From CAWEDP01 sp963807925 (GTDB lineage: Bacteria > Acidobacteriota > Vicinamibacteria > Vicinamibacterales > CAVVIG01), in assembly GCA_963807925.1 (NCBI GenBank), contig CAWEDP010000002.1:2108001-2172000 (forward strand): 64,000 bases of DNA, written 5' to 3'. The notes beneath the pieces were generated by a model. It did no database searches, was not told where the DNA came from, and worked only from the letters and a program-made list of their open reading frames with translations. Positions 1 to 8,990 of this stretch are shown one piece after another. The number at the start of each line of letters is the position of its first letter. Position 1 is the stretch's first letter. A program made the position numbers and the translations under genes.

Positions 1-850
1 CCGCCGCCCACTCGGTTTCCGCGACGACGCCGACGAAATTGCCTTTGACGACGGTCTTCACGAACCCGGCAATGCCGCGGGCCGCCTGGTCGTCGGCGCG
101 GACGAATGTCGCGCCGATGCCAGCCGGACGAATGACGCGGCCGTGCAGCATGTTCGGGACGCGCACATCGGTGACGAATTTGTACTGTCCGAACACCTTC
201 GGCGAGATGTCCTTGCGCCGTATCGACGCGCCGACGACCGTATAGTGCGCGGGATCCTTGGGCGGAGCCGAGCCTACCGCATTCAGCCCGAAGCCCTGGC
301 CGGTCACCTTCAGCGTATCGTTCAGCGGAACCCCGGCAGCGAGGTCGCCGTACGTCGCCCGTTTCGAGGGATCGGACGTCACCGAGACGACGCCGTTGCG
401 GACCTGGAAGCTGCCAACCGGCGAGCCGAGCCGATCCGAAGCCAGCCGCAGAAGCGCGGCCCGGGCGGCCGCGGCCACGTTGCGCAACGGGCGGGCGCCC
501 TGGCTGATGGAGGTGCTGCCGCCGACGCCCCCCTGATCGACGGTGCGCGAGGTGTCGCCCATCACGAAGGAGACGCGATCCGGCGAGAGGTCGAGCTCCT
601 CGGCGACGATCTGTGCGAGCGCCGTCTCGACGCCCATCCCGATCTCGACCTTGCCGGTGAAGACGCGGACGGCCCCGCCCGGGTCGATGTGGAGCCACGA
701 GTCGAGCCGCGTCGGCGCGATCGCCGCGGCGGACGCGGCGCCCTGCGCGAGCAGCCGCGGCGCGACCTCCGCATCGAGCAGGCTGAAGCCGACGAGAAGA
801 CCGCCGGCGTCCCTCAGGAACGCCCGTCTGGAGATGGAGCTGGATGCCAT
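1..850 (-). CDS. Molybdopterin-binding subunit of an aldehyde/isoquinoline oxidoreductase-type molybdenum hydroxylase (3' end outside window)
   Basis: The start is the ATG at 850-848. The protein opens with a Tat-like leader (SRRAFLRDAGGLLVGFSLL), so it is probably exported folded, as for IorB/CoxL-type enzymes. The next part matches the start of the large subunit: a GKVEIGMGVETALAQIVAEE segment, then FVMGDTSRTVDQGGVGGS and a VGASIRRKDISPKVFGQ segment. About 283 residues are visible, out of roughly 700 usual for the family, and the gene runs off the left edge. The [2Fe-2S] subunit lies 2 bp upstream in the same direction, which makes a two-gene operon. The substrate cannot be read from this part. 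Confidence 0.85.
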   Translation of the reverse strand, partial: MASSSISRRAFLRDAGGLLVGFSLLDAEVAPRLLAQGAASAAAIAPTRLDSWLHIDPGGAVRVFTGKVEIGMGVETALAQIVAEELDLSPDRVSFVMGDTSRTVDQGGVGGSTSISQGARPLRNVAAAARAALLRLASDRLGSPVGSFQVRNGVVSVTSDPSKRATYGDLAAGVPLNDTLKVTGQGFGLNAVGSAPPKDPAHYTVVGASIRRKDISPKVFGQYKFVTDVRVPNMLHGRVIRPAGIGATFVRADDQAARGIAGFVKTVVKGNFVGVVAETEWAA

Positions 851-852
851 GG

Positions 853-1326
853 CTATGCGCTCCTCTTCACGTCGCCGGCGGCGCGGCGCACGGCCGCGAG
901 CAGTCCGACGTGGCTGCCGCAGCGGCACACGAGGCCTTCGCACGCGGTTCGGATGTCCTGCTCGCTCGGGTGCGGCGTGCGACCGATGAGCGCTGCCGCC
1001 GTCAACACCCAGCCGTTCAGGCAGTAACCGCACTGCGGCGCCTGTTCGTCGACGAACGCCTGCTGCACCGGATGCGGCTTGTCGGGCGTGCCGAGCCCTT
1101 CGATGGTGACGATTTGCTTGCCAGCCGCCGACGACACCGGCAGCTGGCACGAGCGCACGGCCTGGTTGTCGACGAGCACCGTGCACGCGCCGCACTGGCC
1201 CAGGCCGCACCCGAAGCGCGGGTTCCTGGCGGCGAGGGTGTCGCGAAGGACATAGAGCAGCGGGCAATCGCCGTCGACGTCGACGGTGTGGGTCCGGCCG
1301 TTGACACGGAGTGACATGCGACTCAT
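853..1326 (-). CDS. [2Fe-2S] subunit of molybdenum hydroxylase (IorA/CoxS family)
   Basis: This 157-aa protein carries the four-plus-four cysteine pattern of the small iron-sulfur subunit of xanthine-oxidase-type enzymes. The plant-type ferredoxin cluster is C-x4-C-x2-C (FGCGLGQCGACTVL) followed by a later Cys. The C-terminal cluster has CGYC near residue 97 and CRC near residue 134. It passes electrons from the molybdenum subunit to an acceptor. There is no signal peptide, so co-export with the Tat-targeted large subunit is likely. An alternative start lies three codons downstream (MSLRVNG). No FAD subunit is adjacent, which fits the IorAB type. Confidence 0.9.
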   Translation of the reverse strand: MSRMSLRVNGRTHTVDVDGDCPLLYVLRDTLAARNPRFGCGLGQCGACTVLVDNQAVRSCQLPVSSAAGKQIVTIEGLGTPDKPHPVQQAFVDEQAPQCGYCLNGWVLTAAALIGRTPHPSEQDIRTACEGLVCRCGSHVGLLAAVRRAAGDVKRSA

Positions 1327-1404
1327 AACCCGCTACTGTGCCACCATTCCGAGGATAATTGAAGCCGCATGCACACGGTCTTCACGCGCGCGGAGAAGAT
1401 GCCC

Positions 1405-1863
1405 ATGAGATGGCGCACACTGCTGGCCTGCTGCCTGGTGGCTCTCGCGGGAACCGGTCTGGCGAGGGCCCAGGACGACCCGGTCCGGTCCGACCAGCAG
1501 ATCCTCGAGCAGCTCGAGCGGGACTGGGACACCGCATTTCTCCACCGCGACGTCCGCTTCATCGAGAACGTCCTCGCCGACGAGTTCGTCGCGGTCTACG
1601 ACGATGGAACCCGCGGCGACAAGGAGCGGGAGCTCGCGAACGCCGCGACGTTCAACAGGCAAATCGACTCGTCCTCGCTCGACGACTTTGCCGTCAGGGT
1701 CTACGGCGACACGGCGGTCGTGACGTTTTCCAGGCACCTGGTCGGTCCGATGCAGGGCCGCTCCGTCGCGTTGAACTTCCGATTCGTCGACGTCTTCGTC
1801 CTCCGCGACGGACGGTGGCAGTGCGTGCTCAGCCAGAGTACCCGGGTGAGCGGCACCGCCTGA
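1405..1863 (+). CDS. Exported SnoaL/DUF4440-like protein
   Basis: A signal peptide (MRWRTLLACCLVALAGTGLARA) is followed by an NTF2-like alpha+beta cone fold of the DUF4440 type: an LEQLERDWDTAFLHRD helix, then LADEFVAVYDDGT, and the strand pair FVDVFVLRDGRWQCVLSQST. Such proteins occur as periplasmic or ketosteroid-isomerase-like small domains, and the ligand is unknown. The ATG at 1405 is preferred because GGAG lies about 10 bases upstream; in-frame ATGs at 1369 and 1399 are possible. It is divergent from the molybdenum hydroxylase and 14 bases ahead of the next gene. Confidence 0.8.
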   Translation: MRWRTLLACCLVALAGTGLARAQDDPVRSDQQILEQLERDWDTAFLHRDVRFIENVLADEFVAVYDDGTRGDKERELANAATFNRQIDSSSLDDFAVRVYGDTAVVTFSRHLVGPMQGRSVALNFRFVDVFVLRDGRWQCVLSQSTRVSGTA

Positions 1864-1877
1864 CCGGTGCTCCCGCC

Positions 1878-2852
1878 ATGCGTATCGTGTTTCACGGCGA
1901 GAGCGCCAGCGCGTTCGGCGCAGGGTTCGCCGAGCTGCTGGACGGCCCGGCCGACGTCGCCGACCTGCCCGACCGGCTGGCGACCGAGAGCGAACGCCGT
2001 CTCTATGCGTCGGCAGACGTCCTGGTCGGGTTCAGGTTCGACGCCTCGCTGCCGAGGCCGGCGAAGCTGACGCTCTTCCAGGTGCCCGGCGCCGGATACG
2101 ACGCGATCGACTTCAGCGCCGTTCCCTCGACGGCTGTCGTCTGCAACTGCTTCGGCCACGAGCAGGCGATCGCCGAGTACGTGATGGCGGCGCTGCTGAT
2201 GCGACACGTGCCGCTCGCCGACGCCGACCGCCAGCTCCGGGACGGCCGCTGGGCCTATCAGGCCGGACCTGTCGCCAACGCGCACGACGAGGTGGCGGGA
2301 CAGACGATCGGCCTGCTCGGCTTCGGCCACATCGGCCGCGCCATCGCGATGCGGGCGAAGGCGTTCGAGATGGCCGTGCACGTCGCGAACCGAACGCGCC
2401 CCGAGACGTCGGCGCTGGTCGATCGGGTGTTCGGTCTCGACGAGCTGCCCGGGTTCTGGGGCTCGGCGGACTTCTTCGTGGTGGCGCTGCCGCTCGCCGA
2501 AGCGACCAGGGGGATCGTGGGCACCGCCGCTTTCGCGGCGATGCGGCCGACCGCCGTGGTCGTCAACGTCGGGCGAGGCGCGACGATCGACGAGCGCGCG
2601 CTCTTCGACGCATTGAGCAGCCGGCGGATCGGCGGCGCGATTATCGACACCTGGTACAGCTATCCGTCACCCGGATCGCGCACTATTCTGCCGTCCGCGC
2701 TGCCCTTCCACACGCTCCCGAACGTGCTCATGACGCCGCACATGTCCGGCTGGACGCACGGCACCATCCGGAGACGGCAGCGCGACATCGCCGACAACGT
2801 CCGCCGGCGCATGAACGGGGAGGCGTGCCGCAATGTCGTGTGGCGGGCGTGA
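1878..2852 (+). CDS. D-isomer-specific 2-hydroxyacid dehydrogenase family protein
   Basis: This 324-aa NAD(P)-dependent dehydrogenase probably interconverts a 2-hydroxyacid and a 2-ketoacid. The Rossmann motif is GLLGFGHIGRAIA near residue 140. The family segment VVNVGRGATIDERAL lies near residue 230, and the C-terminal MTPHMSGWT supplies the catalytic His position. The catalytic Arg/Glu region is less clear. The start ATG at 1878 lies 14 bases after the DUF4440 stop, and codons upstream in this frame do not look coding. No close partner suggests the substrate. Confidence 0.85.
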   Translation: MRIVFHGESASAFGAGFAELLDGPADVADLPDRLATESERRLYASADVLVGFRFDASLPRPAKLTLFQVPGAGYDAIDFSAVPSTAVVCNCFGHEQAIAEYVMAALLMRHVPLADADRQLRDGRWAYQAGPVANAHDEVAGQTIGLLGFGHIGRAIAMRAKAFEMAVHVANRTRPETSALVDRVFGLDELPGFWGSADFFVVALPLAEATRGIVGTAAFAAMRPTAVVVNVGRGATIDERALFDALSSRRIGGAIIDTWYSYPSPGSRTILPSALPFHTLPNVLMTPHMSGWTHGTIRRRQRDIADNVRRRMNGEACRNVVWRA

Positions 2853-2912
2853 GCGGCCCGGTTCTCCCGGCGGGCGTCGATGCCGCCGCGCGGCGGCCGA
2901 TGACAGCGCCGC

Positions 2913-4481
2913 TTACTGGTCGTCGGCCGGCGCCTGCCTGCGATTGGGACCGCTCGGGTCCGCGGCGGGCGCCTGGGTCGTGGTGTCGCCGGTGAGCCGC
3001 CGCAGAAGGGCGACCGTCGCCTGATTCACGTCGCGCGCGCGCAGGGCCGCCGCGAGGGGCGTGCGTCCCTGCTTGTTCTTCACGTCCAGCTTCGCGCCGT
3101 GGTCGGCCAGATACTGGATGGCCGCCGGCGATGCGAGCGCCGCGTGGACGGCGGTGTCTCCCGCCGCGTTCACGGCGTTGAGGTCGGCCCCGAGCTCGAT
3201 GCACAGCTTGATCGCGTTCATGGCATCGGCGGCGGTGCCGCGATCCGGGTTGTTGTCGCTGCCGCCCTTCGGGCCGAGCGCGGCCGCCAGGTGCAGGGCG
3301 GTATTGCCGTTCTTCTGGCTGAGGGTCGGATCCGCGCCGGCGTCCTTCAGCAGGCGCATCATCGTGACGTCGCCGCCCTTGGCCGCCCGCATGAACGGCG
3401 TGGCGCCCTCGTCCAGCTTCGAATCGCCGGGATTGTAGACGCGCTTGATGATCTTGCTCTTCAGCCGCGCATTCGGATTGGCGCCGTGCGCGACGAGCAT
3501 CTTCGCCGCGTCCACGGCACCCGCGATGACGACCGGTGTGGGATCCGGCCGCCCGAAGGTCGTCGGCATCGTGTGCATGTCGACGGCGGCGTACAGCGGC
3601 GACATGCCCGCGCGGTCGGGCAGATTCACGTCGGCGCCCTTGTCGGCGACGAGCGCCGCAACGTCGTAGTGTCCGTTGATGATCGCGAAGATCAGCGCCG
3701 ACGAGCCGTCGGGATCGGTGGCATTCAGGTCGGCGCCGGCGTCGGCCAGCGCGCGCGCCGATTCGAGCGCGCCCTGACGCGCCGCGTACATCAACGCGGT
3801 CCAGCCGCCCTTGGGCAGGACTGTCTGCCCGACGTACGACGCGCCCGCTTCCACCTTGTCGCCGATCACACCGGGCGGTGTGTGCGGGTAGTCGGTGACC
3901 CGCGACCGGAGGTTGACGTCGGCGCCGGCCTCGACCAGGACCCGAACGGCGTCCGGCCGATTCTCGAGCGCGGCCCACATCAGGGCGGTCGTTCCCGTGC
4001 GGGTTTCCGCGGCGTTGACCATCGCGCCGTGCTCGAGCAGCACGCGCAGCGCCCCGACGCTCCCGGTGCGCGCCGCCAGCATCAGCGTGGTCTGTCGGTC
4101 GGGAAGCGCCGCGTCGGCCGTCCCGACCTCTGCGCCGGCCTTCACGAGGAGTCGCACCAGATCGGCGCTGCCGCTGGCTGCGGCCAGCGACAGCGGCGTC
4201 TGACCGTAGCGATTCACGGCGTTCAGATCGGCGCCGGCTCCGACGAGCACGGTCGCCGCGCGGTCGTCGGAGCGGTACGCCGCCCAGTGCAGCGCCGTCG
4301 TCCCGTCCACGTCGCGTGCGTTGACCGCACCGCGCGTCCTGGCCAGCGCTCGAACCGCCGGCAGATTCCCTGATTTCACGGCCGTCACGAGGTCGGGCTC
4401 GCCGCTGCCCGCCATGACGCGGACCGCGGCCGCAACCAGCACGATGGCGGCGAGCGAGGCTTCCTTCGATCGGGTGAACAT
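2913..4481 (-). CDS. Exported ankyrin-repeat protein
   Basis: This 522-aa protein has an N-terminal signal or anchor (ASLAAIVLVAAAVRVMAG) followed by about ten ankyrin repeats of about 33 residues. Typical repeats read GTTALHWAAYRSDDRAATVL, GWTALMYAARQGALESARAL and GRTPLAAALRARD. Longer linkers break the array near residues 185-215 and 310-340. Ankyrin repeats bind proteins; the partner is unknown. It lies 57 bp downstream of the DUF1592 gene on the same strand, the same pairing seen at 48-52 kb, so a shared periplasmic role is inferred. Confidence 0.88.
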   Translation of the reverse strand: MFTRSKEASLAAIVLVAAAVRVMAGSGEPDLVTAVKSGNLPAVRALARTRGAVNARDVDGTTALHWAAYRSDDRAATVLVGAGADLNAVNRYGQTPLSLAAASGSADLVRLLVKAGAEVGTADAALPDRQTTLMLAARTGSVGALRVLLEHGAMVNAAETRTGTTALMWAALENRPDAVRVLVEAGADVNLRSRVTDYPHTPPGVIGDKVEAGASYVGQTVLPKGGWTALMYAARQGALESARALADAGADLNATDPDGSSALIFAIINGHYDVAALVADKGADVNLPDRAGMSPLYAAVDMHTMPTTFGRPDPTPVVIAGAVDAAKMLVAHGANPNARLKSKIIKRVYNPGDSKLDEGATPFMRAAKGGDVTMMRLLKDAGADPTLSQKNGNTALHLAAALGPKGGSDNNPDRGTAADAMNAIKLCIELGADLNAVNAAGDTAVHAALASPAAIQYLADHGAKLDVKNKQGRTPLAAALRARDVNQATVALLRRLTGDTTTQAPAADPSGPNRRQAPADDQ

Positions 4482-4538
4482 GGTCGCGAGCCCTCAGAAG
4501 ACGTGCACGGTTCGAGCTCCTCCTGCTCGGCGTCGGCG

Positions 4539-6960
4539 CTAGTTGTCGCCCGGCTTCAGGCGCATCTGGAATGGCGCGCTGTCAACGATGTTCCGGATCA
4601 ACGCGGACAGCTGGTAGTTGCCGCTCTTCGCGTCCGCCACGATTCTCCGCACCGTCGGCATGTCCTCCGCGGTCAGGCCGCGTCCGAGCGCGTAGACGAG
4701 CAGCTTTTCGGTCAGCGTCTGCACGAAGTTCCCGGGGCGCCTGAGCAGCGCTTCGCGCAGCGAGACGACGCCGTCGATGCGGGTGCCGTCAGGAAGGACG
4801 TCGGCTGTGTCGAGCGGGACGCCCGCTTCGGTCCTGGTCCTCCAGGCGCCGACCACGTCGAAATTCTCCAGCGCGAACCCGATCGGATCCATCGTCTTGT
4901 GGCAGCCGGCGCAGGCCGGGTTCGATCGGTGCCGTTCCATCTGATCGCGCATCGTCTGAGGCGCCTCGCCGGATCGCGGCTCCGGCAGCGCCGGCACGTC
5001 GGGCGGCGGCGCGGGCGGCGGCGCGCCCAGGAGGTTGTCCAGCACCCACTTCCCCCGAAGGACCGGCGAGGTCGTCGTCGCGTGGGAGGTGACGAGGAGC
5101 ACGGCGCCCTTCCCCAGCAGGCCCTTGCGCCTGTCGTCGGTGAGCGTCACGCGGCGGAACTGGCTGCCGGCGACGTCGTGCATGCCGTAGTGGGTGGCGA
5201 GCCGCTCGTTGACGAAGGTGTAGTCGGCCGTCAGCAGGTCGAGCGCGCTGCGATCCTCGCGCAGGATGCTCGCGAAAAGCAGCTCGACCTCGCGCCGCAA
5301 CGCCTGGCGCAGGTTGTCGTCGAAGTCGGGGAAGCTCTCCGGGTTCGGCACGATGCTGCGAAGGTTCCGCAGCTGCAGCCACTGTCCCGCGAAGTTGCCG
5401 ACCAAGGCGTCCGACCGCGGATCGGCGAGCATGCGCCGCACCTGCCGCGCGAGCGCGGCCGGCTGATGCAGTTGATTCCTCACCGCCAGGTCCAGCAGTT
5501 CCTCGTCGGGGATCGAGCTCCACAGGAAGAACGACAGACGCGATGCGAGCTCGACGTCGGTGACGCGATAAGCGGTGTCCGGCGCGACGTCGGCCGGTTC
5601 GCGTTCGGGCCGGAACACGAACGACGGGCTGGCGAGGATGCGGCGGAGGACGAACTCGATGGCCGTGTCGAAGCTGCCGCGCGAGCGTTCTTCCTGGTAG
5701 GACGACATGAGCGCCTGCAGGTCCGGCTCGGTCACCGGTCGCCGGTACGCGCCGCGCGCGAGCGCCGCGACAATCCGCCGGGCGCACGGCGCCTCCTCGG
5801 CGGCCGTGTTCGGGCGACAGGAGAAGACGCGCCGGCTCGGCGGCGTGGCGGACGCGTGGGCGTCGTAGGGACCCAGAATCGTCACCGACTGCACGTGCGC
5901 GGCGCCCTCCGCGGCGTACGGGCTCGAAAAGTCGCGAATGAACGGCTGGAGCCGCGCCGTGGCGAAGACCGACGGCGTCTCGCCGAGGACGGCGGCGCCG
6001 ATCGCGCGCTGGCCGGCGCCCACGAAGCGGCGGATGCGCAGGCGTGTCGCTTCGATCGCGTCCGACGTCGCCGATGGGTTGTTCTGGAGCGGGACCAGAT
6101 CCTCGGGTCCGCCGACCGTGGCGAGCAGGATGCGCTCGCCGTCGAGCGTCAGCTCGATCTGATGCGGATCCTGCAGGCCCCGGATCGCGCTCAGGTTCGT
6201 GCGATAGAGACGAACCTGGAATTCGTAGACGCCGTCGACCGGGAACGCGTGGAGGGCCGTGAGGCCGCCGAGCGTGCCGAGGGGCAGGCCGTCGAGGTGA
6301 TGGTCCTGCGACAGATCCTGCCGCACTGAATAGGCGACGCTGCCGGGGGCGACCCGCGGATCGCCGACCGCCGCGGCGCTGATCTTCCGGGCCGCCGCCA
6401 GATACGCCTGGAGCAGCGCGGGCGAGTTGCTCTGCACGTCGGCGACGTTGTCGAAGCCGTACGCCGAATCGTCGGGCGGCAGGAGCGACGCGACGTCCAC
6501 GTCCAGGCCGAGGAGATCGCGAATCGCGTTGGCGTACTCGGCGCGATTCAGCCGGCGCAGCAGCGGACGGCCCGGATCCGGATGACCCGCGGCGGCGGCA
6601 TCGAGGCTGCGCTCGAGCCAGGCGATCGTGCGCTCGTAGGTGCCCCCATCGGGGCGGCGGACGCCCTGCGGCGGCATGACGCCGAGCCGCAGCTTCCGGA
6701 TCACTTTCTCCCAGGTTTCGGCGTTCGCCGCCGTGGGCGCGGGGCCCAGGCTGTCGAGCATCAGACCGCCGGTCTTGAGACGCTGGTTGTGGCAGGTGAC
6801 GCAGGTACTCGTTGAGGACGGCCGCCTGCGATGCTGACGGCGCGGCGGCGGCCTCGTGCGGGGCGGCTTGTGCGGCCTGTGCAGCCAGGTACGGACGGCC
6901 GATGACGGCGGTGGAAAGAACGACCGCGCCCGTGAGCCATCGTCGCACGTCTCGTGGCAT
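4539..6960 (-). CDS. DUF1587/1595/1592/1588/1585 planctomycete-type cytochrome protein (one frameshift)
   Basis: The start at 6960 gives a signal peptide (MPRDVRRWLTGAVVLSTAVI...) ending near AAQAA. A cytochrome segment with haem motif CVTCH follows. Next come DUF1587 (LNRAEYANAIRDLLGLDVD), DUF1595 (ARGAYRRPVTEPDL), DUF1592 (ASRLSFFLWSSIPDEELL), DUF1588 with a second CxxCH (CAGCHKTMDPIGFALENFD), and DUF1585 up to the stop at 4539. The frame breaks once, at 6804/6805: GAG-TAC-C-TGC carries one extra C, and removing it joins NEY to CVTCH. The rest, about 755 codons, is open. It is probably a periplasmic redox protein. The frameshift may be an assembly error or a real lesion. Confidence 0.85.
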
Positions 6961-7237
6961 CCCAGGTTGCTCCTCGTGCCGAACGCCGGCACGCTCGGCC
7001 AATCGAGCAAGTGTGCCCGAAATGCGGGCGAAACGGGCGGAGAATCTGTCGGGGAGAGGTACAGGGCGGGCGAGAGATGGCGGACGGGCCGCGCCGCTGC
7101 TCGAGGTCCGCGGCGGCGCCCCGCGCCGCCGGTTTTCGGCGCGGCCGTCCGGCCTGGGCGTGTGCACCGGCCGGGATCGGACGTGGGATCCGAGCGATCG
7201 TCCTGGCCGGGTTTAGGTAAGATCGGGATCGGGTTGT

Positions 7238-7314
7238 CGGGGCGTAGCGCAGCCTGGTAGCGCACCTGCCTTGGGCGCAGGGGGTCGCTGGTTCGAATCC
7301 AGTCGCCCCGACCA
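7238..7314 (+). tRNA. tRNA-Pro (UGG anticodon)
   Basis: The 77-nt cloverleaf has acceptor stem CGGGGCG paired with CGCCCCG, D arm GCGC-AGCCTGGTA-GCGC, and anticodon stem CCTGC/GCAGG around loop CTTGGGC (anticodon TGG). The T arm is CTGG-TTCGAAT-CCAG. Discriminator A is followed by an encoded CCA at 7312-7314. An IS481-type element begins about 10 bp downstream, and the accessory region starts here. Confidence 0.97.
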
Positions 7315-7323
7315 AATCTCTCA

Positions 7324-8591
7324 GGTATGTTCCGGTCACATGGGTGACGGTTTATACCGAGCACATAGGTAACACTTTCGAGCCGAAGGGATTCGCAATC
7401 GGCTCGACGCGCCCGGCCTCGTCGTCGAAGTACCCCAAATCGTCGTGCATGAAGGTCACGAGCCAGACGTGGTCGCCCACCTGGGTGACGCCGACGTTCT
7501 GCCCGGCGAAGACGTGACTGAGATTGATCTTGCGGCCGTGGAAGCAGATGCGGCCGCAGTGCGTCACGGTGAAGGTGGCGTCGGCGAACGGGTAGCTCAG
7601 GTCCTGGAGGCCGCGGTAGACGCGCGCCGACCGCGCGTAGACGTCGGCCGGCACCCGCATGTCGAGCGCCTGGTGCGGCCGATCCGGGTTGTACCGCGCG
7701 ACGAAGGTGTCGAAGCGCGCTTGCTGCTGCAGGACGTTCGGCGCGGCCGGTTTCGTCGCTTCGGCCTTGAGCGTGCGGGGCATCCGCTCGTGACGGCCGT
7801 TCTGCTGTGGATGGCCGGGTTCGATCCGCTCGATGCGAATCCCGAGACGCAGCCACCACACCGCCAGCTTGCTGAGCCGATAGAGCGCCGTTGGTGACGC
7901 GAACGGGACGCCGTTGTCGGTGCGGATCGCCGCGGGCAGGCCAAACTCCCGAAATGCGCGGTCGAAGACGGTGAACGCGAAGCGCTCCTGGGTGGTCGAC
8001 AGCGCCTCGCACGTCAACAGGTACCGGCTGGCGAAGTCGGTGATCGTCAGCGGGTAGCAGTAGCGCCGGTTGCCGAGCATGAACTCGCCTTTGTAATCGG
8101 CACACCACAACGCATTCGGCTCGGTCGGCCGGGTCAGCGGACTGGCCGCCGGCTCGCCCCCGCGGCGCCGCCGTCGCCGCTTCACCAGGTGATGCCGATC
8201 GAGCACCGCGTGGACGGTGCTGATGGCCGGCAGCTGCGCCGATGCGAGGCGCTGCCGCAGCTTCTCGCGGATCTTGGGCGCGCCCCAGCCGGGATACTCG
8301 CGCTTCAGTCGGACAATGGTCGCCTCGATCGGCGCCGGCAGCCGATTCGCCTGTCGATACGGCCGTCGACTCCGATCATTGAAGGCCACGACGCCGCAGT
8401 CCTGGTAGCGGTCGAAGATCTTGTAGCCGGTCTTCCAGGAGATGCCGAACTCAGCGCACAACGGCGCCATCTTTTCGCCCTCGAGCCGGCGGGCGACAAA
8501 CCGGAGTCGCTCGTCCATGACGTGACACTCCTTCCACGGCATGCCCCCTCCTTCGAAGGGGCAAGAGTGTCACCCATGTGTCCGGAATACC
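7324..8591 (-). mobile_element. IS481-family insertion sequence
   Basis: One transposase gene lies between imperfect inverted repeats. The left end (7324-7348) and the right end (8569-8591, inverted) share TTCCGG(T/A)CACATGGGTGAC. Each end also has a second, related motif, CACATAGGTAACAC on the left and GATAGGTAACACGG on the right. ATCTCTCAGG stands in direct orientation just outside the left repeat (7316-7325) and beyond the right repeat (8601-8610); it could be a target duplication, but see the finding on the 21-kb copy. Confidence 0.8.
7352..8542 (-). CDS. IS481-family transposase (DDE integrase core)
   Basis: This 396-aa transposase begins with helix-turn-helix segments (LEGEKMAPLCAEFGISWKT and a second HTH near residue 60). 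An rve-type DDE core follows, with Asp in LWCADYKGEF, Asp in AIRTDNGVPF and Glu in GHPQQNGRHER. A C-terminal domain carries the usual VNLSHVFAGQNVGV-like segment. The frame is intact, so the element may be active. It reads toward the tRNA-Pro gene. Confidence 0.93.
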   Translation of the reverse strand: MPWKECHVMDERLRFVARRLEGEKMAPLCAEFGISWKTGYKIFDRYQDCGVVAFNDRSRRPYRQANRLPAPIEATIVRLKREYPGWGAPKIREKLRQRLASAQLPAISTVHAVLDRHHLVKRRRRRRGGEPAASPLTRPTEPNALWCADYKGEFMLGNRRYCYPLTITDFASRYLLTCEALSTTQERFAFTVFDRAFREFGLPAAIRTDNGVPFASPTALYRLSKLAVWWLRLGIRIERIEPGHPQQNGRHERMPRTLKAEATKPAAPNVLQQQARFDTFVARYNPDRPHQALDMRVPADVYARSARVYRGLQDLSYPFADATFTVTHCGRICFHGRKINLSHVFAGQNVGVTQVGDHVWLVTFMHDDLGYFDDEAGRVEPIANPFGSKVLPMCSV

Positions 8592-8603
8592 GTGTTACCT
8601 ATC

Positions 8604-8990
8604 TCTCAGGAAGAACATCGGCCACAAACGCGACGCACTGTTCCCGCCATTTAGCTTCGTGGGAACACGGTGGGAACAAGCGCCGATCAAGTCTCCAACG
8701 TGGGTCCAAAAGGCCGCGAGACTCGGCGCGAACTACAACCCGAACTCTGTCACGCTCAACGTCGAGGAGGAACAAAGCCGCACCGCCGGAGCGGCCGGCG
8801 GCCGGCCGCGTTGTCGGAGCGAACAACCCGCGGCGCGGTGCGCACTTGGTCGAGTGCCTCAGTCCCGCGCGGTGACTTCGCCAGGGCGTGAGTCGGCTTG
8901 CCGGCGTGGGCCGGAAAGGGCACACCGATTCGCCGAGCACATCTAGATCTGGCGGCGGCATCTAATGTCGCCGATACTTGTGAGCAACAA
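8604..8990. other. Intergenic stretch beside the IS481 right end; no gene supported
   Basis: This interval joins the IS481 end to the first gene of the nuclease/kinase operon. Open frames on both strands (for example 8599-8961 reverse) show no family resemblance. The direct near-repeat GTGGGAACACGGTGGGAAC occurs near 8660. The promoter for the 8991 gene should lie here, but I see no convincing -35/-10 pair. Confidence 0.4.

Noticed and set aside
3099..4373. Forward frame of 424 codons over the ankyrin gene
   Set aside because: Repeats on the other strand explain the regularity; no recognisable domain.
4503..6329. Forward frame of 608 codons antisense to DUF1592
   Set aside because: Shadow of the reverse gene; no start site and no domain.
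6961..8108. Continuation of the DUF1592 frame upstream past the tRNA and into IS481
   Set aside because: A tRNA gene and a transposase lie there; the true signal peptide starts at 6960 in the neighbouring frame.
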